Assembly (NCBI RefSeq): GCF_000956405.1
Contig: NZ_JYIV01000030.1
Coordinates: 452,364-516,363 of the forward strand
DNA length: 64,000 bases
Direction: 5' to 3'
Origin: Microbacterium oxydans
GTDB taxonomy: Bacteria; Actinomycetota; Actinomycetes; Actinomycetales; Microbacteriaceae
How positions within the stretch are numbered: position 1 is the stretch's first letter; every line of letters starts with the position of its first letter. Below are positions 7,484 to 18,700 of this stretch, piece by piece. The notes below the pieces were generated by a model, which had not been told where the DNA came from, did no database searches, and was given only the letters and a program-made list of their open reading frames with translations. The position numbers and the translations under genes were made by a program.

Positions 7484-10117
7484 TCAGTGCGCGGCTTCGT
7501 TCCAGTCGCGTCCGCGGCCGACCTGCACGTCGAGCGGCACGGACAGCTCGGCAGCATCGCCCATCCGCGCGCGGACGATCCGCTCCGTGGCGTCCCACTC
7601 GCCTGGCGCGACCTCGACCACGAGTTCGTCGTGGATCTGCAGTAGCACCCGCGAGGAGAGGTTCTCGGAGCGGAGGTCGTCGTGGATGTGCAGCAGCGCG
7701 ATCTTCATGATGTCGGCCGCGCTGCCCTGGATCGGCGCGTTGAGGGCGGCGCGCTCCGCGTTCTCACGCAGCACGCGGTTCGGGCTCGCAAGGTCGGGGA
7801 ACGGGCGACGACGGCCGAAGATCGTCTCCGTGTAGCCGTCCTCCTTCGCCTTCATCACCGACGCCCGCAGATAGTCACGCACCGCGCCGAATCGCGCGAA
7901 GTACTCCACCATGAGCTGCTTGGCCTCAGACTGTTCGATGCGCAGCTGCTTGGACAGGCCGAACGCGGAGAGCCCGTAGACGAGGCCGTAGGACATGGCC
8001 TTGACCTTGGTGCGCATCGCCGCCGTGACGTCGCTCGGCTCGACACCGAACACGCGCGCTCCGACGAATCGGTGCAGGTCTTCCCCGCTGTTGAACGCCT
8101 CGATCAGCCCCTCGTCGCCCGACAGGTGCGCCATGATGCGCATCTCGATCTGCGAGTAGTCAGCGGTGAGCAGCGCCTCATATCCCTCGCCGACCTGGAA
8201 CGCGCTGCGGATGCGGCGCGACTCCTCGGTGCGCACCGGGATGTTCTGCAGGTTCGGGTCGGTGCTCGAGAGCCGCCCTGTCTGGCTCCCGGTCTGCACG
8301 TAGGTGGTGTGCACGCGGTGGTCGTCGCCGATCGCCGAGTCGAGCGACTCGATGATCTGGCGCAGCTTCGTGGCCTCGCGGTGCTGCAGCAGCAGACTCA
8401 GGAAAGGATGAGGGTTGCTCTCCTGCAGGTCGGCGAGCACCGCAGCGTCCGTCGAGTATCCGGTCTTGGTCTTGCGCGTCTTCGGCAGCTGCAGGTCTTC
8501 GAACAGAACCTCCTGCAGCTGCTTGGGCGAGCCGAGGTTGAATTCGCGTCCCACGACGGAGAACGCCTCCTGCGCGAGACCTTCCGCACGGGCTGCGAGC
8601 TCACCGGAGAAGGTGGACAGCACGTCGTGCGACACTGCGACGCCCGAAACCTCCATGTCGGCGAGGGTGAGCAGGGTGGGCAGCTCGATGTCGTCGAGGA
8701 CCTTCGCGACCGACTCCGGGATGTCTTCGCGGAGAGCATCCGCCACACGAAGAGCGAACCACGCCTCCTGCGACGGCGTCGCGCCCTCCGTCTCGGGGAC
8801 GAGCTGGGAAGGATCAGCCTCCGGCAGCTTCTCCCCCAGGTAGCGCTCGACGAGGTCGGAGAGGGTCTTGTCGGGGAAGCTCGGCCGCAGCAGCCAGCCC
8901 GCGAGGCTCGTGTCGTACGCGAGCCCGCGGAGACGGATGCCCTGGCGGATCAGCGCTTTCACCTGCGGCTTCGCGTCGTGGAGCACCTTCGGCGCGTCTG
9001 ACTCCAGCCATCCGCGGAGCGCATCCGCGGCCTCATCCGCCCAATCGGCTTCGCGGAGCTCAGTGAGCGTGGCGGCACCGACACGTGCCGGCACACCGCC
9101 CTGGGTCGTGACGCGGAGCGCGACCCCGCCTTCCTGCGCCGCAGCCCAACTCGCCAGATCGGCCGGAGTCACCTCCACGGGCACGGGCAGGACCACGACC
9201 GAAGCAGGGTCGTCGGCGACGTCGCCTGCTCCGACGGCCTCGAACACGCGCGGCAGCAGGGTGCGGAACTCGAGGCGGGCGAAGATGTCGCGCACGGCCT
9301 GCGCGTCGATCGGCGCGACGGCGAGGTCTGCGGGCCCGACCGGAAGCTCGACGTCGGTGAGGAGACGGTTGAGCTTGCGGTTGCGACGGACGTCGTCGAT
9401 GTGATCGCGGAGGTTGCCTCCGACCACACCCTTGATCTCGTCGGCCCGGGCGATCAGCTCATCGAGCGAGCCGAACTGCGTGAGCCACTTGACCGCGGTC
9501 TTCTCGCCGACCTTCGGCACACCCGGCAGATTGTCGCTGGTCTCGCCCACGAGCGCGGCGATGTCCGGGTACTGCTCCGGCCGCACACCGTAGCGCTCCT
9601 GAACGGTCGCCGGGTCGTATCGCTTGAGCTGAGAGACCCCCTGAACCGACGGGTACAGCAGCGTGACGTCGTCGTTGACGAGCTGGATGGTGTCGCGGTC
9701 TCCCGAGACGACGAGCACCTCGTAGCCCTGCTCGGCACCCTGGGACGCGAGGGTCGCGAGGATGTCGTCGGCCTCGATCCCCTCTTTCGTCAGGACCGGG
9801 ATGGACATGGCGGCGAGGCAGTCCTGCAGCAGCGGGATCTGCCCCTTGAACTCCTGAGGCGACTCAGAACGCGTCGCCTTGTACTCGGGGTACTCATCGG
9901 TGCGGAACGAATGCCGCGAGGTGTCGAAGGCGATCGCGAGATGCGTCGGCTGCTCCGCCTTGATGAGGTTGACCAGCATCGACAGGAACCCGTAGATGCC
10001 GTTCGTGTGCTGCTTGTCCTTGGTCGTGAAGTTGTCGACCGGGAGGGCGAAGAAGGCACGGTAGGCGAGCGAGTGGCCGTCGACGACCATGAGGGTAGGC
10101 TTTGCGGAGTCCGTCAC
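7484..10117 (-). CDS. polA: DNA polymerase I
   Basis: An 877-residue family A polymerase for gap repair and Okazaki-primer removal. The 5'-3' exonuclease/FEN domain covers about 1-290 (VDGHSLAYRAFFALP, DGDR-like VSGDRDT, GVPKVGEKTA). The middle domain (about 310-480) has lost the DxE and other acidic metal ligands of the 3'-5' proofreading exonuclease. The polymerase domain has motif A DYSQIEMR (near 653), motif B RTKVKAMSYGLVYG (Tyr near 708 where E. coli has Phe762) and motif C QIHDELV (near 828). The GTG start lies 6 nt after TAGGCT, so the mRNA is probably leaderless. It is divergent from the thioesterase gene. Confidence 0.97.
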   Translation of the reverse strand: MTDSAKPTLMVVDGHSLAYRAFFALPVDNFTTKDKQHTNGIYGFLSMLVNLIKAEQPTHLAIAFDTSRHSFRTDEYPEYKATRSESPQEFKGQIPLLQDCLAAMSIPVLTKEGIEADDILATLASQGAEQGYEVLVVSGDRDTIQLVNDDVTLLYPSVQGVSQLKRYDPATVQERYGVRPEQYPDIAALVGETSDNLPGVPKVGEKTAVKWLTQFGSLDELIARADEIKGVVGGNLRDHIDDVRRNRKLNRLLTDVELPVGPADLAVAPIDAQAVRDIFARLEFRTLLPRVFEAVGAGDVADDPASVVVLPVPVEVTPADLASWAAAQEGGVALRVTTQGGVPARVGAATLTELREADWADEAADALRGWLESDAPKVLHDAKPQVKALIRQGIRLRGLAYDTSLAGWLLRPSFPDKTLSDLVERYLGEKLPEADPSQLVPETEGATPSQEAWFALRVADALREDIPESVAKVLDDIELPTLLTLADMEVSGVAVSHDVLSTFSGELAARAEGLAQEAFSVVGREFNLGSPKQLQEVLFEDLQLPKTRKTKTGYSTDAAVLADLQESNPHPFLSLLLQHREATKLRQIIESLDSAIGDDHRVHTTYVQTGSQTGRLSSTDPNLQNIPVRTEESRRIRSAFQVGEGYEALLTADYSQIEMRIMAHLSGDEGLIEAFNSGEDLHRFVGARVFGVEPSDVTAAMRTKVKAMSYGLVYGLSAFGLSKQLRIEQSEAKQLMVEYFARFGAVRDYLRASVMKAKEDGYTETIFGRRRPFPDLASPNRVLRENAERAALNAPIQGSAADIMKIALLHIHDDLRSENLSSRVLLQIHDELVVEVAPGEWDATERIVRARMGDAAELSVPLDVQVGRGRDWNEAAH

Positions 10118-10123
10118 CCTGTC

Positions 10124-10129
10124 AGCCTA
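10124..10129 (-). promoter_or_regulatory. Predicted -10 element of polA (leaderless)
   Basis: TAGGCT followed by GACAGG and then the GTG start at 10117 (6-nt gap). There is no room for a Shine-Dalgarno if transcription starts at the usual distance. Confidence 0.5.
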
Positions 10130-10162
10130 ACGAGGACGACGGACACCCGCTGAGGAGGATGC

Positions 10163-10591
10163 ATGGGCGATGTCGCGATGAGCGAGGGACTCGAGTGGGC
10201 CACGGCCCGGGGAATGGGTGCTCTGGCGGAGAAGATGGGCATGGAGTTCGTCGAGTTCAGCGTCGAGCGCTGTGTCGCGACGATGCCGGTCGAGGGCAAC
10301 ACCCAGCCGGTCGGGCTCATGCACGGCGGGGCCTACGTCGTCCTCGGAGAATCCCTCGGCTCGATGGCCGCGAATCTGCACGCCGGGGCGGGACGGCTCG
10401 CGGTCGGCGTCGATATCAACGCGACGCACACGCGTTCAGCCACCTCGGGCGTCGTCACCGGCGTCTGCACCCCGGTGCATCTGGGTCGCAGCATCACGGT
10501 GCATGAGATCGCGGTGAACGATGATCAGGGGCGTCGGTGCTCGACCATCCGCATCACCAACATGATCAAGGACCTTCCCGCCGCGCGCTGA
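10163..10591 (+). CDS. Hotdog-fold thioesterase (PaaI/YbgC-type)
   Basis: A 142-residue single-hotdog protein. GLMHGGAYVVLGESLGS (about 53-69) is the PaaI/MenI-type thioesterase active-site motif, with HGG and the catalytic Glu on the central helix. Later strands VGVDINATHTR and GRSITVHEIAV complete the fold. It probably hydrolyses an aromatic or short acyl-CoA; a menaquinone-pathway (DHNA-CoA) role is possible but not shown by context. ATG 10163 follows GAGGAGG by 4 nt; ATG 10178 is an alternative. The end overlaps the convergent GNAT gene by 26 bases. Confidence 0.85.
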   Translation: MGDVAMSEGLEWATARGMGALAEKMGMEFVEFSVERCVATMPVEGNTQPVGLMHGGAYVVLGESLGSMAANLHAGAGRLAVGVDINATHTRSATSGVVTGVCTPVHLGRSITVHEIAVNDDQGRRCSTIRITNMIKDLPAAR

Positions 10592-11141
10592 GCGGTTCCT
10601 CCAGCAGGCGCTGGAACAGCAGATGGTCCTGCCACTCCCCCGCTATGCGCAGGTACTTCGGGGCCATGCCGATGCGCTCGAATCCGTTTCCGAGCAGCAC
10701 ACGCTGCGAGCCGAGGTTGTGCAGCAGCGTGGCCGCCTGGAGTCGATGCAACCCCAGCTCGGTACGGGAGTGCTCGATGATCCACCCCACCGCACGGCTC
10801 GCGAGCCCACGGTGCACGCGCGACGCGTCGACCCAGTAGCCGAGATCTGCGCTCCAGAACGCACCGCGGACGATGTTGTTGACGTTCATCCGTCCGCGGA
10901 TCTCGCCGTCCTCGGACTCGATCACGAAACGGACGCTCCGCCCAGCGGATGCGTCGTCCACGCACTGCCGCGCGTGCTCCTCCTGCGAGGCGACGGTGAA
11001 GAAGGTCTCCGAGCGCGTCGGCTCCCACGGCGCGAGATGCTCGCGGTTCACCAGATAGGCACGGGAGAGCGCTGCTCCATCGCCCAGGCGCACCGGCCTG
11101 AGGATGTGCTCGGAATCGAGCCGGAAGGGTCCGGCGCTCAC
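10566..11141 (-). CDS. GNAT N-acetyltransferase, RimJ/RimL-like
   Basis: A 191-residue acetyltransferase of the RimJ/RimL type, which acetylates N-termini of ribosomal or other proteins or small amines using acetyl-CoA. The core shows NVNNIVRGAF, the strand ADLGYWVDAS, then RGLASRAVGWIIEHS, the acetyl-CoA pyrophosphate-binding loop and helix, and the late HNLGSQRVLLGNGFERIG motif. The start at 11141 lies 2 bases downstream of the pdtaR stop, so it is probably co-transcribed with pdtaR. Its 3' end overlaps the convergent thioesterase gene, so the two transcripts would be antisense there. Confidence 0.88.
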   Translation of the reverse strand: MSAGPFRLDSEHILRPVRLGDGAALSRAYLVNREHLAPWEPTRSETFFTVASQEEHARQCVDDASAGRSVRFVIESEDGEIRGRMNVNNIVRGAFWSADLGYWVDASRVHRGLASRAVGWIIEHSRTELGLHRLQAATLLHNLGSQRVLLGNGFERIGMAPKYLRIAGEWQDHLLFQRLLEEPLSARREGP

Positions 11142-11143
11142 CG

Positions 11144-11764
11144 CTACTTCTTGGGAGCGAGCTGCTCGATGATCGCCTTCGCGACGTCCTGCATCGTGAG
11201 ACGACGGTCCATGGATGCCTTCTGGATCCAGCGGAACGCCTCGGGCTCGCTCAGGCCCATCTTCTCGTTGAGCAGACCCTTGGCCCGGTCGACGAGCTTA
11301 CGGGTCTCGAAGCGCTCGACCATGTCGGCGACCTCGGCCTCGAGCGTGATGATCTGCTCGTGGCGGGCCAGTGCGATCTCGATGGCCGGGAGGAGGTCGT
11401 TCGGCGTGAACGGCTTCACCACATAGGCGAGGGCACCGGCCTCACTGGCACGCTCGACGAGCTCTTTCTGGCTGAACGCCGTCAGGAGCACGACCGGAGC
11501 GATGTTCCCCTTGTGCAGCTTCTCGGCCGCACTGATGCCGTCGAGCTGAGGCATCTTGACATCCATGATGACGAGGTCGGGACGCAGTTCGGTGGCCAGA
11601 GCGACCGCGGTCTCTCCGTCACCGGCCTCGCCGACCACATCGAAGCCGTTGTCGCGGAGGATCTCGACGATGTCGAGACGGATCAGCGACTCGTCTTCGG
11701 CGACGACGACGCGTCGGGGTGCGGATGACGTGGGCTGCTCAGCCTGCTCTTCTTGCTCTGTCAC
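11144..11764 (-). CDS. pdtaR: ANTAR-domain response regulator (PdtaR-type)
   Basis: A 206-residue two-component regulator. The N-terminal receiver domain (about 20-135) has the acidic pocket (VVVAEDES), the phospho-acceptor Asp in VIMDVKMP and the Lys in YVVKPF. A coiled linker precedes the C-terminal ANTAR domain (RAKGLLNEKMGLSEPEAFRWIQ). ANTAR domains bind paired hexaloop hairpins in RNA to prevent termination. Length and sequence match mycobacterial PdtaR (Rv1626), whose partner is the histidine kinase PdtaS; no kinase gene is in the window. The GTG start lies 6 nt after TAGGAT. Confidence 0.93.
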   Translation of the reverse strand: MTEQEEQAEQPTSSAPRRVVVAEDESLIRLDIVEILRDNGFDVVGEAGDGETAVALATELRPDLVIMDVKMPQLDGISAAEKLHKGNIAPVVLLTAFSQKELVERASEAGALAYVVKPFTPNDLLPAIEIALARHEQIITLEAEVADMVERFETRKLVDRAKGLLNEKMGLSEPEAFRWIQKASMDRRLTMQDVAKAIIEQLAPKK

Positions 11765-11770
11765 ACACCC

Positions 11771-11776
11771 ATCCTA
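11771..11776 (-). promoter_or_regulatory. Predicted -10 element of pdtaR (leaderless)
   Basis: TAGGAT with GGGTGT between it and GTG 11764 (6 nt); no Shine-Dalgarno. Confidence 0.45.
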
Positions 11777-11841
11777 GTGGAGCGCCCCTGTCTACAGGCC
11801 TCAGGCGCTCGGCGCGGACGATCATGCCCGCTCCGCTGCGC

Positions 11842-11847
11842 TAAAGT
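11842..11847 (+). promoter_or_regulatory. Predicted -10 element of tRNA-Leu
   Basis: TAAAGT matches TANNNT and would start transcription about 12 bases before the mature tRNA 5' end. No clear -35 is seen. Confidence 0.35.
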
Positions 11848-11865
11848 CGTAGACGCGACACACGA

Positions 11866-11948
11866 GCCGGCGTGGCGGAATGGCAGACGCGGAGCACTCA
11901 AAATGCTTTGTCCGAAAGGGCGTGTGGGTTCGAGTCCCACCGCCGGCA
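11866..11948 (+). tRNA. tRNA-Leu (anticodon CAA, reads TTG)
   Basis: An 83-base class II tRNA. The acceptor stem GCCGGCG (11866-11872) pairs with CGCCGGC (11941-11947) and is followed by discriminator A; CCA is not encoded. The anticodon stem GAGCA/TGCTT (one G-U pair) closes the loop CTCAAAA, with CAA at 11899-11901. There is a long variable arm (about 11909-11923). The T-arm is GTGGG-TTCGAGT-CCCAC. The discriminator A and the long variable arm fit leucine. Confidence 0.95.
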
Positions 11949-11955
11949 CACAACA

Positions 11956-11982
11956 TCGATCAGTCGACCGCAGCGTGATCGA
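11956..11982 (+). terminator. Possible hairpin terminator after tRNA-Leu
   Basis: TCGATCA (11956-11962) and TGATCGA (11976-11982) form a 7-bp perfect stem with a 13-base loop, 7 bases after the tRNA and just before the convergent hydrolase stop. There is no U-tract; weak. Confidence 0.25.
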
Positions 11983-11999
11983 CGCGCGCCCATGATCGG

Positions 12000-12644
12000 C
12001 TACTCTGCGAGCACCGCCAGCTCGGCGAGAACTCGCGGATGGGCGAGGATCCGGAAGTGCCCACCCGTCTCGAGGCGCACATTCTTCGCACCGGCCAACT
12101 CGCTCCCCTCGGGGATGTGCGGGTCGAACGCGGCGTAGACCGAAACGATCCGCTGGTTCACCGTCGACTGCCGCCCGAGGCTCACGATCGACGGGTGGCC
12201 AGGAGAGAACGCACGAAGCGTTCTGGACGGCATCAGTCGTGCGTAGCGGGACCCGCCGAACGGTGCGGCGATCGCGAGCATGGACCGCACGCGCGTGCCC
12301 GCCGGACCGGTCATCACGCTCTTCCCCGCAAGGCCGCCCTTGCTGTGCGCGACGAGGATCACGTCTTCGAGCCAGCGCTCCTCGAGAAACGCTGCCACCA
12401 CCGCGGCCATCTCGGTCACCGGGCGCTCGTTCCGGCGGAGCGCGTCCACGATGTGCACCGGGTGCCCGCGTTCATGCATCGCCACGACGAGCGGCTGCAG
12501 GAACCGCCAGGTCTCGTACACTCCGGGGAGCACGACGATCGGAGCATTCGACCCCGAACTGAAGGAAGACGGATCGGTGCGGTCGAATGCTGCACGGACC
12601 TGCCAGTACCCCGCATACGCGTAGTCGGCGATCCACCACCCCAC
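12000..12644 (-). CDS. Alpha/beta hydrolase, lipase-like
   Basis: A ~214-residue alpha/beta hydrolase. The strand APIVVLPGVYE carries the oxyanion region, and VAHSKGG is the nucleophile elbow (Ser of HSKGG, Lys in place of the common Met/Leu). A late GSELAGAKNVRLETGGHF gives the catalytic His, and DPHIPEGS is a likely acid loop. It resembles EstA/lipase-class proteins that act on membrane-derived esters; the substrate is unknown. The frame is open to 12809, but the pyk terminator at 12722-12753 makes a start downstream of it likelier. GTG 12644, preceded by GAGG, is taken; the true start is uncertain. Confidence 0.7.
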   Translation of the reverse strand: MGWWIADYAYAGYWQVRAAFDRTDPSSFSSGSNAPIVVLPGVYETWRFLQPLVVAMHERGHPVHIVDALRRNERPVTEMAAVVAAFLEERWLEDVILVAHSKGGLAGKSVMTGPAGTRVRSMLAIAAPFGGSRYARLMPSRTLRAFSPGHPSIVSLGRQSTVNQRIVSVYAAFDPHIPEGSELAGAKNVRLETGGHFRILAHPRVLAELAVLAE

Positions 12645-12721
12645 GTTCCTCAGCGCGCCGATGATGAGCTCCTTCGACGACGACGCAGGTCCATCCCTGA
12701 AAGCTACCCGATACGTACGAC

Positions 12722-12753
12722 AGAGGGGGCGGGACCGAAGTCCCACCCCCTCT
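12722..12753 (-). terminator. Hairpin terminator downstream of pyk
   Basis: AGAGGGGG (12722-12729) pairs with CCCCCTCT (12746-12753), continued by GGGA/TCCC around a 6-base loop with one mismatch. It starts 13 bases after the pyk stop. No U-tract follows, as is common in high-GC actinobacteria. Confidence 0.65.
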
Positions 12754-12765
12754 GGATGATGTCCG

Positions 12766-14214
12766 TCAGACGCCGGCCTTGTAGATCGGCGCGGCACCGC
12801 GGATCGCATCGCCGACCTTGTGCACGCGAAGGTCGTTCGTGGATCCGACGATTCCGGGAGGGGAACCGGAGATCACGACGACCTTGTCCCCTTCCTCGGC
12901 CAGACCGTTGCCGAGCAGGTACTCGTCGACCTGGTGGTACATCAGGTCGGTGTGCTGGACCATGTCTACCAGCGCCGAGCGGATGCCCCACGTCAGCGCC
13001 ATGCGGCGACGGATCCCGGGTTCCGGGGTGAACGCGATCATGGGGATGCGGGAGCGCAGACGTGACAGGCGACGCGCGGAGTCGCCGGACTGCGTGAACA
13101 CGCAGAGGAACTTCGCGTCGACGAACTCGGCGACCTCGAGAGCGGCGAGGGTGATCGCACCACCCTGCGTGCGCGGCTTGGCCGTGAGCGGCGCGATGCG
13201 CTCCAGGCCGTGCTCCTCGGTCGACTCGATGATGCGCGCCATGGTCTCGACCACGACGACCGGGTAGTCTCCCACGCTGGTCTCACCCGAGAGCATGACC
13301 GCGTCGGCGCCGTCGAGCACGGCGTTCGCGACATCGGAGGTCTCGGCGCGGGTCGGCACCGGGCTGTTGATCATCGACTCGAGCATCTGAGTCGCGACGA
13401 TGACCGGCTTCGCCATGCGGCGCGCGATCTCGACGGCGCGCTTCTGCACGATCGGCACGGCCTCGAGCGGCAGCTCCACACCCAGGTCACCGCGGGCGAC
13501 CATGATGGAGTCGAACGCGTCGATGATCTCCTCGAGCGCGTCGACCGCCTGCGGCTTCTCGACCTTGGCGATCACGGGGACGCGGACGCCCTCCTCCGCC
13601 ATGATCTCGTGGACGCGGATGACATCGGCGGCGTTGCGCACGAAGGACAGCGCGATCAGGTCGGCGCCGATGCGCAGACCCCAACGGAGGTCCTCCTCGT
13701 CCTTCTCGCTCAGCGCGGGGACGTTCACGGCGACACCGGGCAGGTTGATGCCCTTGTTGTTCGAGACTGCTCCCGCGACGACGACCTTGGTCGTGACGGT
13801 CACGCCATCGGTCTCGACGACCTCGACGCGGACCTTGCCGTCGTCGATCAGGAGGAAGTCTCCGGGCTTGACGTCCTGCGGGAGCCCCTTGAACGTCGTT
13901 CCCGAGATCTCCTTGTTGCCGATGATGTCCTCGGTGGTGATCTTGAAGATGTCACCCTTGGCGAGCTCGTAGGGTCCGCCTTCGAACTTGCCGAGGCGGA
14001 TCTTCGGACCCTGCAGGTCGACGAGGATCGCGACGGGGCGACCAGCGTCCTCGGCGGCACGACGCACGTTGGCGTAGTTGTTCTCGTGCACGGAGTAGTC
14101 GCCGTGGCTGAGGTTCAGTCGAGCGACGTCCACCCCCGCATCGATCAGTGCGCGCACCGTCTCATACGTAGAGGTGGCGGGGCCCAGGGTGGCGACGATT
14201 TTCGCGCGTCTCAA
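12766..14214 (-). CDS. pyk: Pyruvate kinase
   Basis: A 482-residue glycolytic enzyme converting phosphoenolpyruvate and ADP to pyruvate and ATP. Visible blocks are the N-terminal KIVATLGPA, the Arg/Asn substrate segment ARLNLSHGDY, LQGPKIRLG, the active-site region VIAKVEKPQAVD with catalytic Lys, MVARGDLGVELP, and the C-terminal regulatory domain (CVFTQSGDSARRLSR). The start is TTG at 14214, supported by GGAG 6 nt upstream and by the family start RRAKIVATLGP; no better ATG exists. It is monocistronic or follows gltD (57-base gap), and is closed by the hairpin at 12722-12753. Confidence 0.97.
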   Translation of the reverse strand: MRRAKIVATLGPATSTYETVRALIDAGVDVARLNLSHGDYSVHENNYANVRRAAEDAGRPVAILVDLQGPKIRLGKFEGGPYELAKGDIFKITTEDIIGNKEISGTTFKGLPQDVKPGDFLLIDDGKVRVEVVETDGVTVTTKVVVAGAVSNNKGINLPGVAVNVPALSEKDEEDLRWGLRIGADLIALSFVRNAADVIRVHEIMAEEGVRVPVIAKVEKPQAVDALEEIIDAFDSIMVARGDLGVELPLEAVPIVQKRAVEIARRMAKPVIVATQMLESMINSPVPTRAETSDVANAVLDGADAVMLSGETSVGDYPVVVVETMARIIESTEEHGLERIAPLTAKPRTQGGAITLAALEVAEFVDAKFLCVFTQSGDSARRLSRLRSRIPMIAFTPEPGIRRRMALTWGIRSALVDMVQHTDLMYHQVDEYLLGNGLAEEGDKVVVISGSPPGIVGSTNDLRVHKVGDAIRGAAPIYKAGV

Positions 14215-14271
14215 AGATTTCTCCAGGGTAGAAGTGGGGGATGTGAATCAGGCGACGGTGCCGGCCTCAGC

Positions 14272-15730
<1,459 letters not shown>

Positions 15731-15738
<8 letters not shown>

Positions 15739-18700
15739 CGGTCACCTCCAGGATGCGGTTCCACACGATGTCGCCGTCGGGGTCGATCCCCTCGGCCAGC
15801 GCTTCCTCGCGCATGCTCCGCACGGCTGCGAAGTCACGAGGGAGCACCTTCACGAACTCTGCGGCGGCCTCCTCGAAGTTCTCGAGAAGACCCGCAGCCC
15901 GCGGAGAGGCGGTGCGCTCGACGTGCGTGACCAGCAGGCTCCGCAGCACTTCGAGGTCCGCGCGGTCGAGCGGTTCGAGGAGCAGCTCGCCGCTGCCGAG
16001 CGACTGCGCGTTCACCTTGCTGGTGTCGAGGGCGTGCACGTAGGCCACTCCCCCGGACATCCCGGCGCCGAAGTTCCGTCCGGTCGAACCGAGGATCACC
16101 GCGAGGCCGCCGGTCATGTACTCCAAGGCGTGGTCGCCCACGCCCTCGACCACAGCGGTCGCACCCGAGTTGCGGACGAGGAAACGCTCGCCGACGACAC
16201 CCGAGATGAACATCGTGCCCGACGTCGCGCCGTAGCCGATCACGTTTCCGGCGATCACGTTCTCGTGCGGAGCGATCGTGGCACCGCGCGGAGGACGGAT
16301 GGTGATGTCACCGCCGGAGAGTCCCTTGCCGACGTAGTCGTTGGCGTCACCCTCGAGCCGCAGCACGATCCCCGGCGGCAGGAACGCCCCGAGGGACTGG
16401 CCGGCGGTTCCGTGCAGAGTCACGTCGATGGTGCCCTGCGGCAGACCGGCGGCTCCGTGCCGGGAGGTCACCTGGTGGCCCAGCATGGTTCCGACGGCGC
16501 GCTCGGTGTTGGCGATGGGCAGCTCGACCACCACGGGTTCGCCGTTGAGCAGCGCCCCCTTCGCGATGTCGATCAGCTGCACGTCGAAGTGCTTCTCGAG
16601 CTCGTGGTCCTGGGCGCGGCCGCTGCGACGCGGTTCGCCTGCCGGGAAGGCCGGGCCCTCCAACACCGGGCTGAGGTCCAGACCCTCGGCCTTCCAGTGC
16701 TCGACTGCCGCGTTGACCTCGATGAGGTCGGCACGTCCGACGATCTCGTCGATGGAGCGGTAGCCGAGTTCGGCGAGGAGCTCGCGCACCTCTTCGGCGA
16801 TGAACTCCATGAAGTTCACGACGAACTCGGGTTTGCCCGTGAAACGCTCGCGCAGGACAGGGTTCTGGGTGGCGACTCCGACGGGGCAGGTGTCGAGATG
16901 ACAGACCCGCATCATGATGCAGCCGCTGACGACGAGCGGAGCGGTGGCGAAACCGAACTCCTCCGCGCCCAGCAGCGCACCGATGATGACGTCGCGACCC
17001 GTCTTGAGCTGGCCGTCGACCTGCACCACGACGCGATCGCGCATGCCGTTGAGCATGAGTGTCTGCTGCGTCTCGGCGAGCCCGAGCTCCCACGGCGTAC
17101 CGGCGTGCTTCAGCGAGTTCAACGGGCTCGCACCTGTTCCGCCGTCGTGACCCGAGACAAGGATCACGTCGCTCAGCGCCTTCGCGACACCGGCCGACAC
17201 CGCGCCGATGCCCGACTGGCTCACCAGCTTGGTGTGGATGCGAGCCTCGGGGTTCGCCCTCTTCAGGTCGAAGATCAGCTGCTTCAGGTCTTCGATCGAG
17301 TAGATGTCGTGGTGCGGCGGCGGGGAGATCAGTCCCACACCGGCCGTGGCGTGACGGGTACGCGCGACCCAGGGGTACACCTTGGTCGGCGGCAGCTGAC
17401 CTCCCTCGCCGGGCTTGGCACCCTGGGCGAGCTTGATCTGGATGTCGTCCGCCTCGGTGAGGTACAAGCTCGTCACCCCGAACCGTCCCGATGCGACCTG
17501 CTTGATCGCGCTGCGACGCTCTGGGTCGACCAGACGGTCGGGGTCCTCGCCACCCTCACCCGTGTTCGACTTCGCCCCGATGCTGTTCATCGCGACAGCG
17601 AGCGTCTCGTGCGCCTCCTTGGAGATCGAGCCGTAGCTCATCGCGCCGGTGGAGAATCGCTTCACGATGGCGGAGACCGGCTCGACCTCGTCCAGCGGCA
17701 CGGGCTTGCGGGTGCCGGTGCGCAGCGTGAACAGTCCGCGCAGCGTCTTCAGCTCGGCGGCCTGCTCATCGACGAGCTTCGTGTACTCGCGGAAGATGTC
17801 GTAGCGCCGCGTGCGAGTCGAGTGCTGCAGCTTGAACACCGTCTCCGGATTGAACAGGTGCGGGGAGCCGTCGCGGCGCCACTGGTACTCGCCGCCCGTC
17901 CAGAGTCGCTCGTGCGCACGGGCCGCCGCGTCCTCGGGGTACGCGTAGTCGTGCCGCGCCTGGTTCTCGGCGAAGATCTCCTCGATGCCGATACCGCCGA
18001 GCTTCGATTCGGTGCGGGTGAAGTACGCGTCGATGAACTCCTGGCTGAGGCCGACCGCCTCGAAGACCTGAGCCCCCGCGTACGACGACACCGTGGAGAT
18101 GCCCATCTTCGACATGATCTTCAGCACGCCCTTGCCGAGCGCGTAGATCAGGTTCTTGACGGCCTTCTCGGTCGTGATACCGGTGATGTAGCCGGTGCGC
18201 ACGAGGTGCTCGACCGTCTCCATCGCGAGGTACGGGTTGACGGCCGAAGCTCCGTAGCCGATCAGCGTCGCGACGTGATGCACCTCGCGGACGTCTCCGG
18301 CTTCGACGATGAGACCGACCTTCATACGGTTCTCGCGCCGGATGAGGTGGTGGTGGATCGCCGAGACCATGAGCAGCGACGGGATCGGTGTCAGATCCTT
18401 GTTCGAGTCGCGGTCCGACAGGATGATGAACTCGGCACCGTTCTCGATGGCCTCGTCCACCTCGGCGCACATCTCGGTGAGGCGGTCAGCGAGCGTCTGG
18501 GGACCGGCATCGAAGTGGTACAGGCCGCGGATCGTCGCGCTCGACCGACCGGGCATGGCCTTGTCGATGTGGCGGATCTTCGCGAGCTCGTCGTTGTCGA
18601 TCACCGGGAAGTCGAGAGACACCGTGCGGGTGTGCTCGGGACCCCAGGCGAGCAGGTTGCTCTCCGGGCCGAGGCCCAGCTTGAGACTCGTGACGACCTC

